Below, one piece after another: positions 1 to 5,964 of a stretch of 7,359 nucleotides of DNA (position 1 is the stretch's first letter; every line of letters starts with the position of its first letter). The notes below the pieces were generated by a model that was not told the DNA's origin, made no database searches, and was given only the letters and a program-made list of their open reading frames with translations. Source of the DNA: Desulfofustis sp. (lineage in GTDB: Bacteria; Desulfobacterota; Desulfobulbia; Desulfobulbales; Desulfocapsaceae); contig JARFQM010000378.1 of the NCBI GenBank assembly GCA_029287755.1, forward strand, positions 1 through 7,359, written 5' to 3'. A program made the position numbers and the translations under genes.

Positions 1-493
1 CCGATACCCATGACGGTATTGCGCCTTCCAGGTGCACTCCGATAACCCGGGGCCGCACCATATGATAAGGTTCCCCGGCAAGCACCATGGCTATGTCGAG
101 GCCCCCCGCACCCAGACCAAGGCAGCCAAGCCCCCCTGCCGTGGCAGTGTGGCTGTCAGAACCAAGCAGGATCTGACCCGGCGTGGTGAAATTTTCAAGA
201 TGAACCTGGTGACAGATGCCATTGCCAGGTCTGGAATAGACTGCCCCTAACTTCGCCGCCATCCCCTTTAGATAAGCATGGTCATCCGGGTTTCGATGGC
301 CTACTTGCAAAGTGTTGTGATCGACATGAACCACTGTATAGGGCTTGATTCGCGTTATCCCCATTGCTTCTAATTGCAAGAATACTGAGGTGCCAGTTCC
401 ATCATGAGTGAGTACCTGATCCGGATAGACACTCAAAGAATCGCTGTCGATATTTAGATTGTGAGCCTGACAGATCTTCTCGAATAAATTCAT
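1..493 (-). CDS. Aconitase-family hydratase, N-terminal part (gene runs off the left edge)
   Basis: This is the first 164 residues of an aconitase-superfamily enzyme, which interconverts hydroxy-acids through an aconitate-type intermediate on a [4Fe-4S] cluster. Visible family blocks are THDGTG (29-34), VDHNTLQ (57-63), GICHQVHLE (92-100) and LLGSDSHT (109-116). By alignment from memory, H59, H95 and D113-S114-H115 correspond to the substrate-pocket His101, His147 and Asp165-Ser166-His167 of mitochondrial aconitase. The wording (LQLEAMGI, DHNTLQ, SRPGNGICHQVHLE) is closest to the monomeric putative aconitate hydratase type of clostridia and deltaproteobacteria, usually about 640 residues, rather than LeuC. 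The three cluster cysteines lie outside the window. The ATG is supported by GGAGGG at 504-509, 10 nt upstream. It follows the MmgE/PrpD gene by 54 nt in the same direction, so co-transcription is likely. Substrate could be citrate, 2-methylcitrate/2-methylaconitate or another analogue. Confidence 0.88.
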   Translation of the reverse strand, partial: MNLFEKICQAHNLNIDSDSLSVYPDQVLTHDGTGTSVFLQLEAMGITRIKPYTVVHVDHNTLQVGHRNPDDHAYLKGMAAKLGAVYSRPGNGICHQVHLENFTTPGQILLGSDSHTATAGGLGCLGLGAGGLDIAMVLAGEPYHMVRPRVIGVHLEGAIPSWVS

Positions 494-547
494 GAGCGAA
501 TCGCCCTCCACAAAAAATAGTACTCGGGTTCGCCAAGCAGCTCAAGA

Positions 548-1924
548 TCAGCCGCCAGCGAAGACGTCGATTTGCTTATAGTCGCCCTTACAGTATCCTA
601 TTTGTTCGCAGGCCTCGAGCAACCGGTCGGCATTATCGCTACCGCCAAAGGTCACATTGGCCCGGAACTTAGCGTCAATATCCTGACGTGACAAAGGATT
701 ATCCATCCCACCCCGCACAAATCCCTGCTCGGCCTCTTCAACCCGGCCATTGGCATAAACCAGGCGGACATGGCCGGTAAAAACATCGGGATAGGGGTCG
801 TCCGGATCAATTTCGAAATCGACGAGGTTGGCAATTCTGAGCAAGTCATTGTCGCTGACCGCCTCCTCGGTATAATCGTTCAAACCGGCCTGCCCGCGCA
901 CTAATCCAAGGGCGACACCGAAAGGCGTGGAAAATTTAGCGGCGTAAGCGTTCGGCGGCTGACGCTTCAGCTCCAGCGGTTCCCATAACCGATGCACAAT
1001 ACCTTCTGCAGTTTTGCACACCACGGATTCGATTCCGTCGAGACTCACCCCACGCTGCTTTAGCTGAATGGCGCAGTCTATATACGGTTGAATCATCGAA
1101 CCGCAAGGGTATGGCTTTAATGCAATAGTTTCGGTTACCCAGTGGGCTCCCAGATCCTTGAAAAGCTGCTCGGGGCGGGGATCAATGGATGGGGCAAAGG
1201 TATTGAACACGCCGTGTGTACCCTCGAAAACCGCTTTGGGGCCGACAAAACCAGCCTGAGCCATCGCACAGGCACGCAACGCAGATTGAGCCGCCCAGCC
1301 GGGATGCATACGCTTCGTCCAACTGCCGTCGCCAAGGTATTCGATAATTCCCGAAGCCATGCTGCCGGCGATGCCAAGGGCGTTGGCAGTGACCTCCTCG
1401 CTCGCCCGGCAGGCACTACAGATGCCTATCGTGGCTCCGAAGGTTCCGAGAACGGCCGTCGGGTGAAATCCAGCCCGATGGACTCCTTTTGGCAGCGTCA
1501 GGGCAAGACGGCACAAGACCTCCGCCCCGACCGCCATGCCGAGAACCACACGGTCATTTGTCAAACCATGAGTCTGTGAGGCCGCCAGGAGCGCCGGTAC
1601 CATGACGACGCCGGAATGAACTGGTCCGCCTTCGAAGGTGTCGTCGAAATCCTCGCCATGTGCCGCAGTACCGTTGATGAGTGCAGCACTGGAAGAAGAA
1701 ACCCGCTCCGGATGCCCAATGATGACGTGGTCACCTGTTTCTGCCGCTGCCTTGGTCGCTGCAACATAATCCTCGTGGCGCGCCGCTATACACAGGCCAA
1801 CGATGTCGACCAGAATGTCCCTGATTTTCTCAACCGTTGCCTGTGGCAGATCCTCATGTACCAACGATACGGCCCACTTGGATAATTGCTGTGAAATTGT
1901 TTGACCATCGTGTTTTTCGTTCAT
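548..1924 (-). CDS. MmgE/PrpD family protein (2-methylcitrate dehydratase-like)
   Basis: Full-length (458 aa) cytosolic MmgE/PrpD enzyme. The family includes 2-methylcitrate dehydratase, cis-aconitate decarboxylase and iminodisuccinate epimerase. Hallmarks are HGEDFDDT (89-96) with H103 shortly after, GFHPTAVLGT (152-161), DGSWTKRMHPGWAA (199-212), FEG (233-235), KPYPCGSMIQP (270-280) and AYAAKFSTPFGVA (326-338). D92/D94/D95, H103, H154, K204, K270 and Y327 fall about where pocket residues are described for cis-aconitate decarboxylase, so the site looks intact. The helical fold spans roughly 10-265 and 390-440, with the lid domain about 266-385. The start is fixed by AGGAG at 1930-1934 and by a 4-nt ATGA overlap with tctA, implying translational coupling to the transporter. 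Paired with the downstream aconitase it could dehydrate a tertiary hydroxy tricarboxylate that the aconitase rehydrates. The exact reaction cannot be read from sequence; no prpB or prpC is present here. Confidence 0.92.
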   Translation of the reverse strand: MNEKHDGQTISQQLSKWAVSLVHEDLPQATVEKIRDILVDIVGLCIAARHEDYVAATKAAAETGDHVIIGHPERVSSSSAALINGTAAHGEDFDDTFEGGPVHSGVVMVPALLAASQTHGLTNDRVVLGMAVGAEVLCRLALTLPKGVHRAGFHPTAVLGTFGATIGICSACRASEEVTANALGIAGSMASGIIEYLGDGSWTKRMHPGWAAQSALRACAMAQAGFVGPKAVFEGTHGVFNTFAPSIDPRPEQLFKDLGAHWVTETIALKPYPCGSMIQPYIDCAIQLKQRGVSLDGIESVVCKTAEGIVHRLWEPLELKRQPPNAYAAKFSTPFGVALGLVRGQAGLNDYTEEAVSDNDLLRIANLVDFEIDPDDPYPDVFTGHVRLVYANGRVEEAEQGFVRGGMDNPLSRQDIDAKFRANVTFGGSDNADRLLEACEQIGYCKGDYKQIDVFAGG

Positions 1925-3441
1925 GCTTTCTCCTCTGCGATGGCATGGTTTTCAGCCTTGTTTCCCTTTCTTATGAAATTGAAGAGACGACGCCCAAGTG
2001 AACCTGCAACAAAGATGAAGGCAAGCGACAATAGGGCAAGTGAAATCCGGTCATCGACAAAAATGGAGAAATCGTCGCCGGATAGCACGAGCGAGCGACG
2101 GAAATTGCTCTCCACCAGATAACCAAGGACGAGACCGAGTACCGCCGGAAGAAAAGGAAATCGAAACATTCTCATAAAGTAGCCGACTACTCCAGCAGTG
2201 ATCATGACCCCGAGATCGAACAGGCTGTTGTGAATCGAATAAATGCCGGAGAGGATCAGGGCATAGATGAAGGCGTTAAGATAAAAACGAGGTCGGTTGA
2301 CTAGCCAGATGCAGAGAGGCAACAGAGCCATTCCTATAAACAGCAATGAAATGGCTGCCGTGAACAGACCGGCATAGAGGCTGTGGACCACATCGGCGGA
2401 GCGCTCAAAGAGCATGGGTCCGGGCCGAATGCCATGAATTAGAAATCCACCGAGGAGAATTGCCGTCGAATTTGACCCAGGGATGCCGAAGGAAAGCAGA
2501 GGAACGAGCGCCGTCTCTGCAACTGCGTTGTTGGCGCTTTCCGGAGCCGCAATGCCTTCGGGAGAACCCTTGCCGAATTCCTCAGACTTCCGGGACCACC
2601 TCCGAGCCTCGTTGTAAGACATGAAGGAGGCAACAGTTCCCCCCGCACCAGGCATGACTCCCTCGAAGGTCCCGATTACACAACCGATTGACTGGGGAAA
2701 GGCCAGTCGCCTGGCCAGTTTGAGCCCGGGAAACTGCAGTTTGGTGCGGGAAGCAGCTTTCAACTCCGAAGCTTTTGTCCCGGCCTGGACGAGCAGCTCG
2801 CTCATGGCGAAGAGGCCGACCATGATCATTACCGGGGCGATGCCAGATAATAGATCGGCGCTGCCGAAGGTGAAACGGTTGGAGCCGGCAACCGGATCCG
2901 TACCGATCGTGGCGACCATCAGGCCGAGCAGTGCAGAAATAAATCCTTTGATCAAGGATTCTCCGGATAATGTGGCGATGACGCTCAGCCCCAGGACACC
3001 GAGAGCAAAATAGGCAGGTGGAGTAAACGCCAGCGCAACGCTGGCCAGCGGCCCGGATAGCAGAATCAGCATGGTGAGCCCGAAAAGGCTGCCGATGACG
3101 CCCGAATAAAGCGATATGCCAAGCGCCAGGCCCGGTTTGCCCTGCTTGTTCATCTCATAGCCATCAAGTACCGCTGCTGCCGCGGCATTAGTTCCCGGCG
3201 TGCGGATGAGAATTGCCGGTACCGAGCCGCCGTATTCCGCCCCCACATAGGTGGAGGCGAGCAGAACGATGGCGCTGCCCGGTTCCATGGTATAGGTGAA
3301 CGGCAGCAGCAGAGCCATTGTTATGGAAGGGGAGATACCGGGCAGGGCGCCACCCATGATTCCCCAGGCAACGCCGGCAATCGCCGCGACAAGGATATTT
3401 AGGTGCAACAGATATTCTGCGGAGGCGAGAAGCGTTTCCAT
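1921..3441 (-). CDS. tctA: Tripartite tricarboxylate transporter, large membrane subunit TctA
   Basis: Large inner-membrane subunit (506 aa, normal for TctA), expected to have about 12 membrane segments and to form the secondary-transport channel with TctB, fed by periplasmic TctC. Family blocks are clear: GALPGISPSI (31-40), YVGAEYGGSVPAIL (65-78), TPGTNAAAA (81-89), DGYEMNKQGK (93-102), GVMPGAGGTVASF (261-273), PEGIAAPESANNAV (294-307) and LSFGIPGSNSTAILLGGF (316-333). The PG-containing blocks in both halves reflect the internal two-fold repeat known for this family. The C-terminus is a short hydrophilic tail (about 484-506). It lies 42 nt after tctB and overlaps the MmgE/PrpD start by 4 nt. 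The ATG at 3441 has only a modest AAGG-type ribosome site. Substrate is not readable from the permease; the neighbouring enzymes suggest citrate or a relative. No frameshift or missing block is seen. Confidence 0.96.
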   Translation of the reverse strand: METLLASAEYLLHLNILVAAIAGVAWGIMGGALPGISPSITMALLLPFTYTMEPGSAIVLLASTYVGAEYGGSVPAILIRTPGTNAAAAAVLDGYEMNKQGKPGLALGISLYSGVIGSLFGLTMLILLSGPLASVALAFTPPAYFALGVLGLSVIATLSGESLIKGFISALLGLMVATIGTDPVAGSNRFTFGSADLLSGIAPVMIMVGLFAMSELLVQAGTKASELKAASRTKLQFPGLKLARRLAFPQSIGCVIGTFEGVMPGAGGTVASFMSYNEARRWSRKSEEFGKGSPEGIAAPESANNAVAETALVPLLSFGIPGSNSTAILLGGFLIHGIRPGPMLFERSADVVHSLYAGLFTAAISLLFIGMALLPLCIWLVNRPRFYLNAFIYALILSGIYSIHNSLFDLGVMITAGVVGYFMRMFRFPFLPAVLGLVLGYLVESNFRRSLVLSGDDFSIFVDDRISLALLSLAFIFVAGSLGRRLFNFIRKGNKAENHAIAEEKA

Positions 3442-3483
3442 TGCCAGGACCTTTTACCTGCGGGTGGATAAATGACAGACTAA

Positions 3484-3969
3484 CTAAAAACTAAATGATT
3501 TTAATATACCCGGGGGCATATGGACACCAAGGACGAGCACAAAAATAGCCCAGATAAAGATGGCGCCGCCAATGCTCGTAACAATTACTCGCAGCCCGAA
3601 AGGCGCGCCGCGATACAAGGCCACGCCGAAAAGGAGCAGAACGATCGACAGCAGGTAGCCGAGTGTATCGACAATCAGCAGATAAACAATGCCAAAGCAC
3701 AGAAGCCCCGCCGCTTTGATTGTTTTCATGCCCTGCCCCTGCCATTCCTCATTCCAGGAAATCTTGGCATCACTGCGCAGATACGCCCACACTGCCTGGC
3801 AAATGAGAAGAATACTGAGTCCGATCATCAACCAGCCATAGAGCCGAGGCACTCCGCCGGCTCCCATGGTATCGGCAAGAGCACTCTTATGAATGCCGTA
3901 AGCGAAATAGAGGTAAACGCTGCCAAGCACTAAGCTCAGCAAGCCTCCCGCCAAATTGCGCGTAATCAT
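3484..3969 (-). CDS. tctB: Tripartite tricarboxylate transporter, small membrane subunit TctB
   Basis: Small integral-membrane subunit (161 aa, typical TctB length). Hydrophobic stretches fall at about 8-24, 44-64, 84-101, 103-119 and 126-147, separated by a hydrophilic loop at 65-82 (rich in Asp, Trp, Glu, Gln). The first loop DTMGAGGVPRL (33-43) and the C-terminal LGVHMPPG (147-154) match the pattern typical of TctB, a poorly conserved family best recognised by topology and context. It lies between tctC and tctA, the usual place. The ATG at 3969 has only a weak ribosome site (GGGAAAGC just upstream), so translation may be low relative to tctC. An intercistronic stem-loop separates it from tctC. 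Stop codon TAG directly follows a Phe-rich end. Confidence 0.93.
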   Translation of the reverse strand: MITRNLAGGLLSLVLGSVYLYFAYGIHKSALADTMGAGGVPRLYGWLMIGLSILLICQAVWAYLRSDAKISWNEEWQGQGMKTIKAAGLLCFGIVYLLIVDTLGYLLSIVLLLFGVALYRGAPFGLRVIVTSIGGAIFIWAIFVLVLGVHMPPGILKSFSF

Positions 3970-4006
3970 GAGCTTTCCCGTTCAGAAATATGCATTTGCA
4001 GATAAT

Positions 4007-4037
4007 GGGGTGAAGTCGTCTTGAGAAACTCCACCCC
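4007..4037 (-). other. Stem-loop between tctC and tctB
   Basis: In the tctC-tctB spacer, GGGGTGAAGT (4007-4016) and ACTCCACCCC (4028-4037) form a 10-bp inverted repeat with an 11-nt loop. In the minus-strand RNA nine pairs are Watson-Crick and one is G-U. It begins 8 nt after the tctC stop codon. No T-run follows on the transcribed side (the next bases are ATTATCTG), so it does not look like a strong intrinsic terminator. A more likely role, by analogy with other binding-protein operons, is protection of the tctC message end or partial attenuation ahead of tctB. Confidence 0.6.
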
Positions 4038-4045
4038 GCACCCGG

Positions 4046-5008
4046 CTACTGAATCACTCCCGTTTCGCGGAGAAAATTCTCAGTCTCGCCTGCAAAATCC
4101 TTAATGAAACCAACGTATTCATCATGAGGTATGAACTCAGCCCGGAGGTTGACTTCCTCATAGGAGGCCTTGTATTCAGCGTTTGCAAGCACATCCTGGG
4201 CGGCTTTTTCCCACATGGATATCACATCTGCTGACAATCCCTTGGGCCCGGCAAGACCGCGAAATTTCTGCACCACCACGTCATACCCCAGTTCCTTTAC
4301 TGTCGGCAGCTCCGGGAAATTCTCAAGACGTTCTCGACTGAAAGTGGCGAGGAGCCGGACCTGTCCGGCTTCCAGTTGCGAGAGCAGTTCCTGAACTTCG
4401 CCGGCGCCGATATCAAGGGTTCCGTTCATCACGTTAATCATAAGATCGCCGCCCCCCTCATGGGTCACGATGGCAGCGTTGACGCCTGCGGCAGCCTTGA
4501 GCTGCTCGAGGGCCTGGCGTTCCAGCGAGGCGGGATTCGCAGCGCCCCATTTACCCCGATCCTCACGGGCCTTTTTGATCGCATCCTCAAGCGTTTTATA
4601 GGGACTGCTGGCTGCCGTATAAATTACCTCGGGATCGATAAACATATTCAACAGCGGCTCGAGGTCCGAGTACTTGTACTCGGGGGTGGAAAGCAGAGAT
4701 GTGTAGATGAACGTAGGTGTCGTAGCATAAAAAATCGACCCGTCGGCCGGTGACTGAGCCAGTTTCGCCATAGCCTTGGCACCCGAGCCACCTCGGACGT
4801 TTTCGACAACCACATTGACTCCGAGAGCTGGACCGATGTAGCCGGAGAGTTGCCGGAGGAAAACATCGCTGCCCCCGCCCGGACTGGAATGCGTAATCAG
4901 GGTAACTGTTTCATGAGGATACTTGTCAGCGGCCACAGACCAACTTCCGATCAAGCCGATCGTTGCAACCACAGTCAAAAACAGCATGGTACTCATTGTT
5001 CGTTTCAT
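4046..5008 (-). CDS. tctC: Tripartite tricarboxylate transporter substrate-binding protein TctC
   Basis: Periplasmic solute receptor (320 aa, standard for the TctC/BugT family). The N-terminus is a Sec signal peptide: MKR, a hydrophobic core at about 8-22, and a likely signal-peptidase cut after VAA at residue 27. The mature protein shows the family blocks SPGGGSD (42-48), ENVRGGSGAKAM (69-80), TPEYKYSDLEPL (108-119), an Asp-Pro at 125-126 where the family often binds the ligand carboxylate environment, HEGGGDLMINVMNG (183-196), LPTVKELGYDV (234-244) and RGLAGPKGL (250-258). It is the first transporter gene after a 286-nt gap, with a strong AGGAGGAG ribosome site (5014-5021) 5 nt before the ATG. 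Being first, strongly initiated and followed by a stable hairpin fits a receptor needed in excess over the membrane parts. The ligand is probably a di- or tricarboxylate, inferred from context only. Confidence 0.96.
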   Translation of the reverse strand: MKRTMSTMLFLTVVATIGLIGSWSVAADKYPHETVTLITHSSPGGGSDVFLRQLSGYIGPALGVNVVVENVRGGSGAKAMAKLAQSPADGSIFYATTPTFIYTSLLSTPEYKYSDLEPLLNMFIDPEVIYTAASSPYKTLEDAIKKAREDRGKWGAANPASLERQALEQLKAAAGVNAAIVTHEGGGDLMINVMNGTLDIGAGEVQELLSQLEAGQVRLLATFSRERLENFPELPTVKELGYDVVVQKFRGLAGPKGLSADVISMWEKAAQDVLANAEYKASYEEVNLRAEFIPHDEYVGFIKDFAGETENFLRETGVIQ

Positions 5009-5013
5009 GACTA

Positions 5014-5021
5014 CTCCTCCT
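5014..5021 (-). promoter_or_regulatory. Strong ribosome binding site of tctC
   Basis: AGGAGGAG on the minus strand lies 5 nt before the tctC ATG, the strongest complete Shine-Dalgarno in front of any gene here. It fixes the start at 5008 and suggests that the receptor is translated more heavily than tctB and tctA, whose sites are weak. The TAG stop of the cryptic stop-free frame (5011-5013) lies between this site and the ATG. Confidence 0.7.
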
Positions 5022-5092
5022 GTTGTTCTTGGTTATATGTTTCAAAGGGCTTACCAGCTGCATAGTGCGGTGGCAAAAGATAAAGATCGTAC

Positions 5093-5107
5093 CGGAACCA
5101 GGTTCCG
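5093..5107. promoter_or_regulatory. 15-bp palindrome, candidate operator
   Basis: CGGAACC, a single central A, then GGTTCCG: two perfect 7-bp arms 85 nt upstream of the tctC start. Its size and position suit a dimeric repressor, and the GntR protein of this locus is the obvious candidate. However, the half-sites read ACC...GGT, opposite to the GGT...ACC order common in FadR-type operators, so the pairing is inference only. With a 1-nt loop it is unlikely to act as an RNA hairpin. Confidence 0.4.
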
Positions 5108-5234
5108 CTTTCCCTCGCATATGCACGTGGGTTGCCTATTTTCCGGCTGCAGTCCGGGCAAGATCCCGTTCCAAGCCGGGTTAATAGGGCTGGCACTCCA
5201 GAAACAGGTCTATCCGAGTGTGTTTTGTCTTGTT

Positions 5235-5244
5235 CTCCTCCTTT
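5235..5244 (-). promoter_or_regulatory. Orphan Shine-Dalgarno-like sequence
   Basis: AAAGGAGGAG on the minus strand, 51 nt after the stop of the Cys-rich protein gene. The bases that follow (AACAAGACAAAACAC) offer no ATG, GTG or TTG at usable spacing in any frame. It is either a chance purine run, a relic of a gene whose start has decayed, or a site serving an unusual start codon in the open frame that ends at 5011. Confidence 0.3.
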
Positions 5245-5272
5245 ATTTGATCGACTGCCAACACGTTGTTCC

Positions 5273-5293
5273 AGAGACGGCGCTGCCGTTTCT
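5273..5293 (-). other. Hairpin directly after the 217-aa gene
   Basis: ACGGC (5277-5281) pairs with GCCGT (5285-5289) around a 3-nt loop. AGA (5273-5275) and TCT (5291-5293) can extend the stem beyond one mismatch. It starts one base after the TAG stop of the upstream gene. There is no T-tract on the transcribed side, so it is at best a weak terminator or an RNA-stabilising end. Confidence 0.3.
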
Positions 5294-5294
5294 G

Positions 5295-5948
5295 CTAAGA
5301 TTTTGGCTCGTTCTTGCTCCGTGTTTCGGTTGCCTGCGCCATCAGTTCCTGACAGCGTACCGTATTGAAAATACCGCAGGAGCAGGGACGGGTCAGCTGC
5401 AGTGCCCCCTCTTCGGGCGTCAGTTCACCGCTTTGCACCTTCTGTAAAACCGAGCGGACCAGACCCGAGCCGACGAGTGAATGGCCGCACATGGTGACGA
5501 TCTGCAGTATCTCATCCTCCGGCAGAAGCTGCTTTTTACCGAAAGTGCCGAGGGAGAGCAGGGCGGTATGGGGCTGCAGCCCCGCCTCGGCGGCAATATC
5601 TTTCACTTCTTCGATGAGACCGCTGACGACGACCGATATCCCGAGGCCCGCCTCCTTCATTTTCTTGAGGACGCCGAGAACGGCCCGACGGTCGGCGAAG
5701 GTAGCGATGATGCCATATGAATTATCGAGCGATCTCGCGTATTCCTCGGGCTTGAGACCGGCGAGATAGCATCTGCCTGAATGGCTTGAACCGAAATTGA
5801 CCACCGCTTCGGAGAGATAGATCTCGAGAATGCGTCGCAGTTTGTCGCCACAGTCTTCCCGGTTGATGCCCCGGGCGGCCCGTGAGTAAATGCAGAAATC
5901 GTTTTTCAGATTGTCAACGGATCCATATCGGTGCAGGGAGTGACTCAT
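5295..5948 (-). CDS. Cys-rich protein of unknown function (partner of the ferredoxin-like protein)
   Basis: I cannot name a characterised family for this 217-aa protein. It has no signal peptide or membrane segment, so it is probably cytosolic. Cysteines are at 19, 33, 60, 154, 189, 191 and 199. The blocks that look most constrained are YGSVDNLKNDF (8-18), ARGIN (25-29), ISVVVSGLIEEV (104-115), TMCGHSLV (152-159, Cys154/His156) and RPCSCGIFN (187-195). The central part alternates strands and helices, which suggests an alpha/beta fold. The Cys-X-Cys motif plus Cys154/His156 suggests metal, Fe-S or thiol chemistry (inference). From memory, similar CGH...CxCGxFN proteins occur beside small Fe-S proteins in anaerobes, but I cannot verify this. 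The ATG is 14 nt after the ferredoxin-like gene, whose TAG stop overlaps the AGGAG ribosome site. The C-terminal 15 residues are charged and probably disordered. Confidence 0.85.
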   Translation of the reverse strand: MSHSLHRYGSVDNLKNDFCIYSRAARGINREDCGDKLRRILEIYLSEAVVNFGSSHSGRCYLAGLKPEEYARSLDNSYGIIATFADRRAVLGVLKKMKEAGLGISVVVSGLIEEVKDIAAEAGLQPHTALLSLGTFGKKQLLPEDEILQIVTMCGHSLVGSGLVRSVLQKVQSGELTPEEGALQLTRPCSCGIFNTVRCQELMAQATETRSKNEPKS

Positions 5949-5959
5949 CTCAATCTGAT

Positions 5960-5964
5960 CTCCT
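5960..5964 (-). promoter_or_regulatory. Ribosome binding site overlapping the upstream stop codon
   Basis: AGGAG on the minus strand begins inside the TAG stop of the ferredoxin-like gene (the run reads TAGGAGA) and lies 11 nt before the ATG of the Cys-rich gene. The arrangement supports translational coupling of the two and repeats the one at the regulator/ferredoxin junction. Confidence 0.6.

Larger units (their letters stand above)
5009..5294 (-). promoter_or_regulatory. Intergenic region upstream of tctC, candidate promoter/operator region
   Basis: This 286-nt gap separates the regulator/Fe-S genes from the transporter genes and is the only large spacer in the window, so it is the natural place for a second promoter or an operator. 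It contains a perfect 15-bp palindrome (5093-5107), a TATAAC hexamer on the minus strand about 30 nt before the tctC ATG without a good -35 partner, an orphan Shine-Dalgarno (5235-5244), a hairpin after the upstream stop (5273-5293), and a stop-free minus-strand frame ending at 5011. I see no RNA gene or confident coding gene. No promoter can be assigned with certainty. Confidence 0.4.

Noticed and set aside
1..493. LeuC (isopropylmalate isomerase large subunit) identity for the left-edge gene
   Set aside because: The DHNTLQ, SRPGNGICHQVHLE and LLGSDSHT wording fits the monomeric aconitate hydratase type better, and no leuD or leuB is present.
1142..1579. Plus-strand 145-codon open frame
   Set aside because: It lies wholly inside the MmgE/PrpD gene, antisense to its most conserved blocks, and its composition is not protein-like.
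2621..3013. Plus-strand 130-codon open frame
   Set aside because: Antisense to conserved tctA segments; shadow of the real gene.
3453..3472. TTTACC/GGATAAA inverted repeat between tctB and tctA
   Set aside because: Six pairs interrupted by a bulge with an AT-rich stem and no T-run; too weak to call a terminator or regulatory hairpin.
5024..5060. TATAAC hexamer as a sigma-70 promoter for tctC
   Set aside because: No acceptable -35 hexamer lies 16-18 bp upstream, so it is only mentioned within the intergenic entry.
4923..5447. Plus-strand 174-codon open frame across the spacer
   Set aside because: It overlaps the starts and ends of two well-supported minus-strand genes, has no convincing ribosome site, and its Cys/Leu/Phe-rich translation resembles no protein; it is an antisense shadow.
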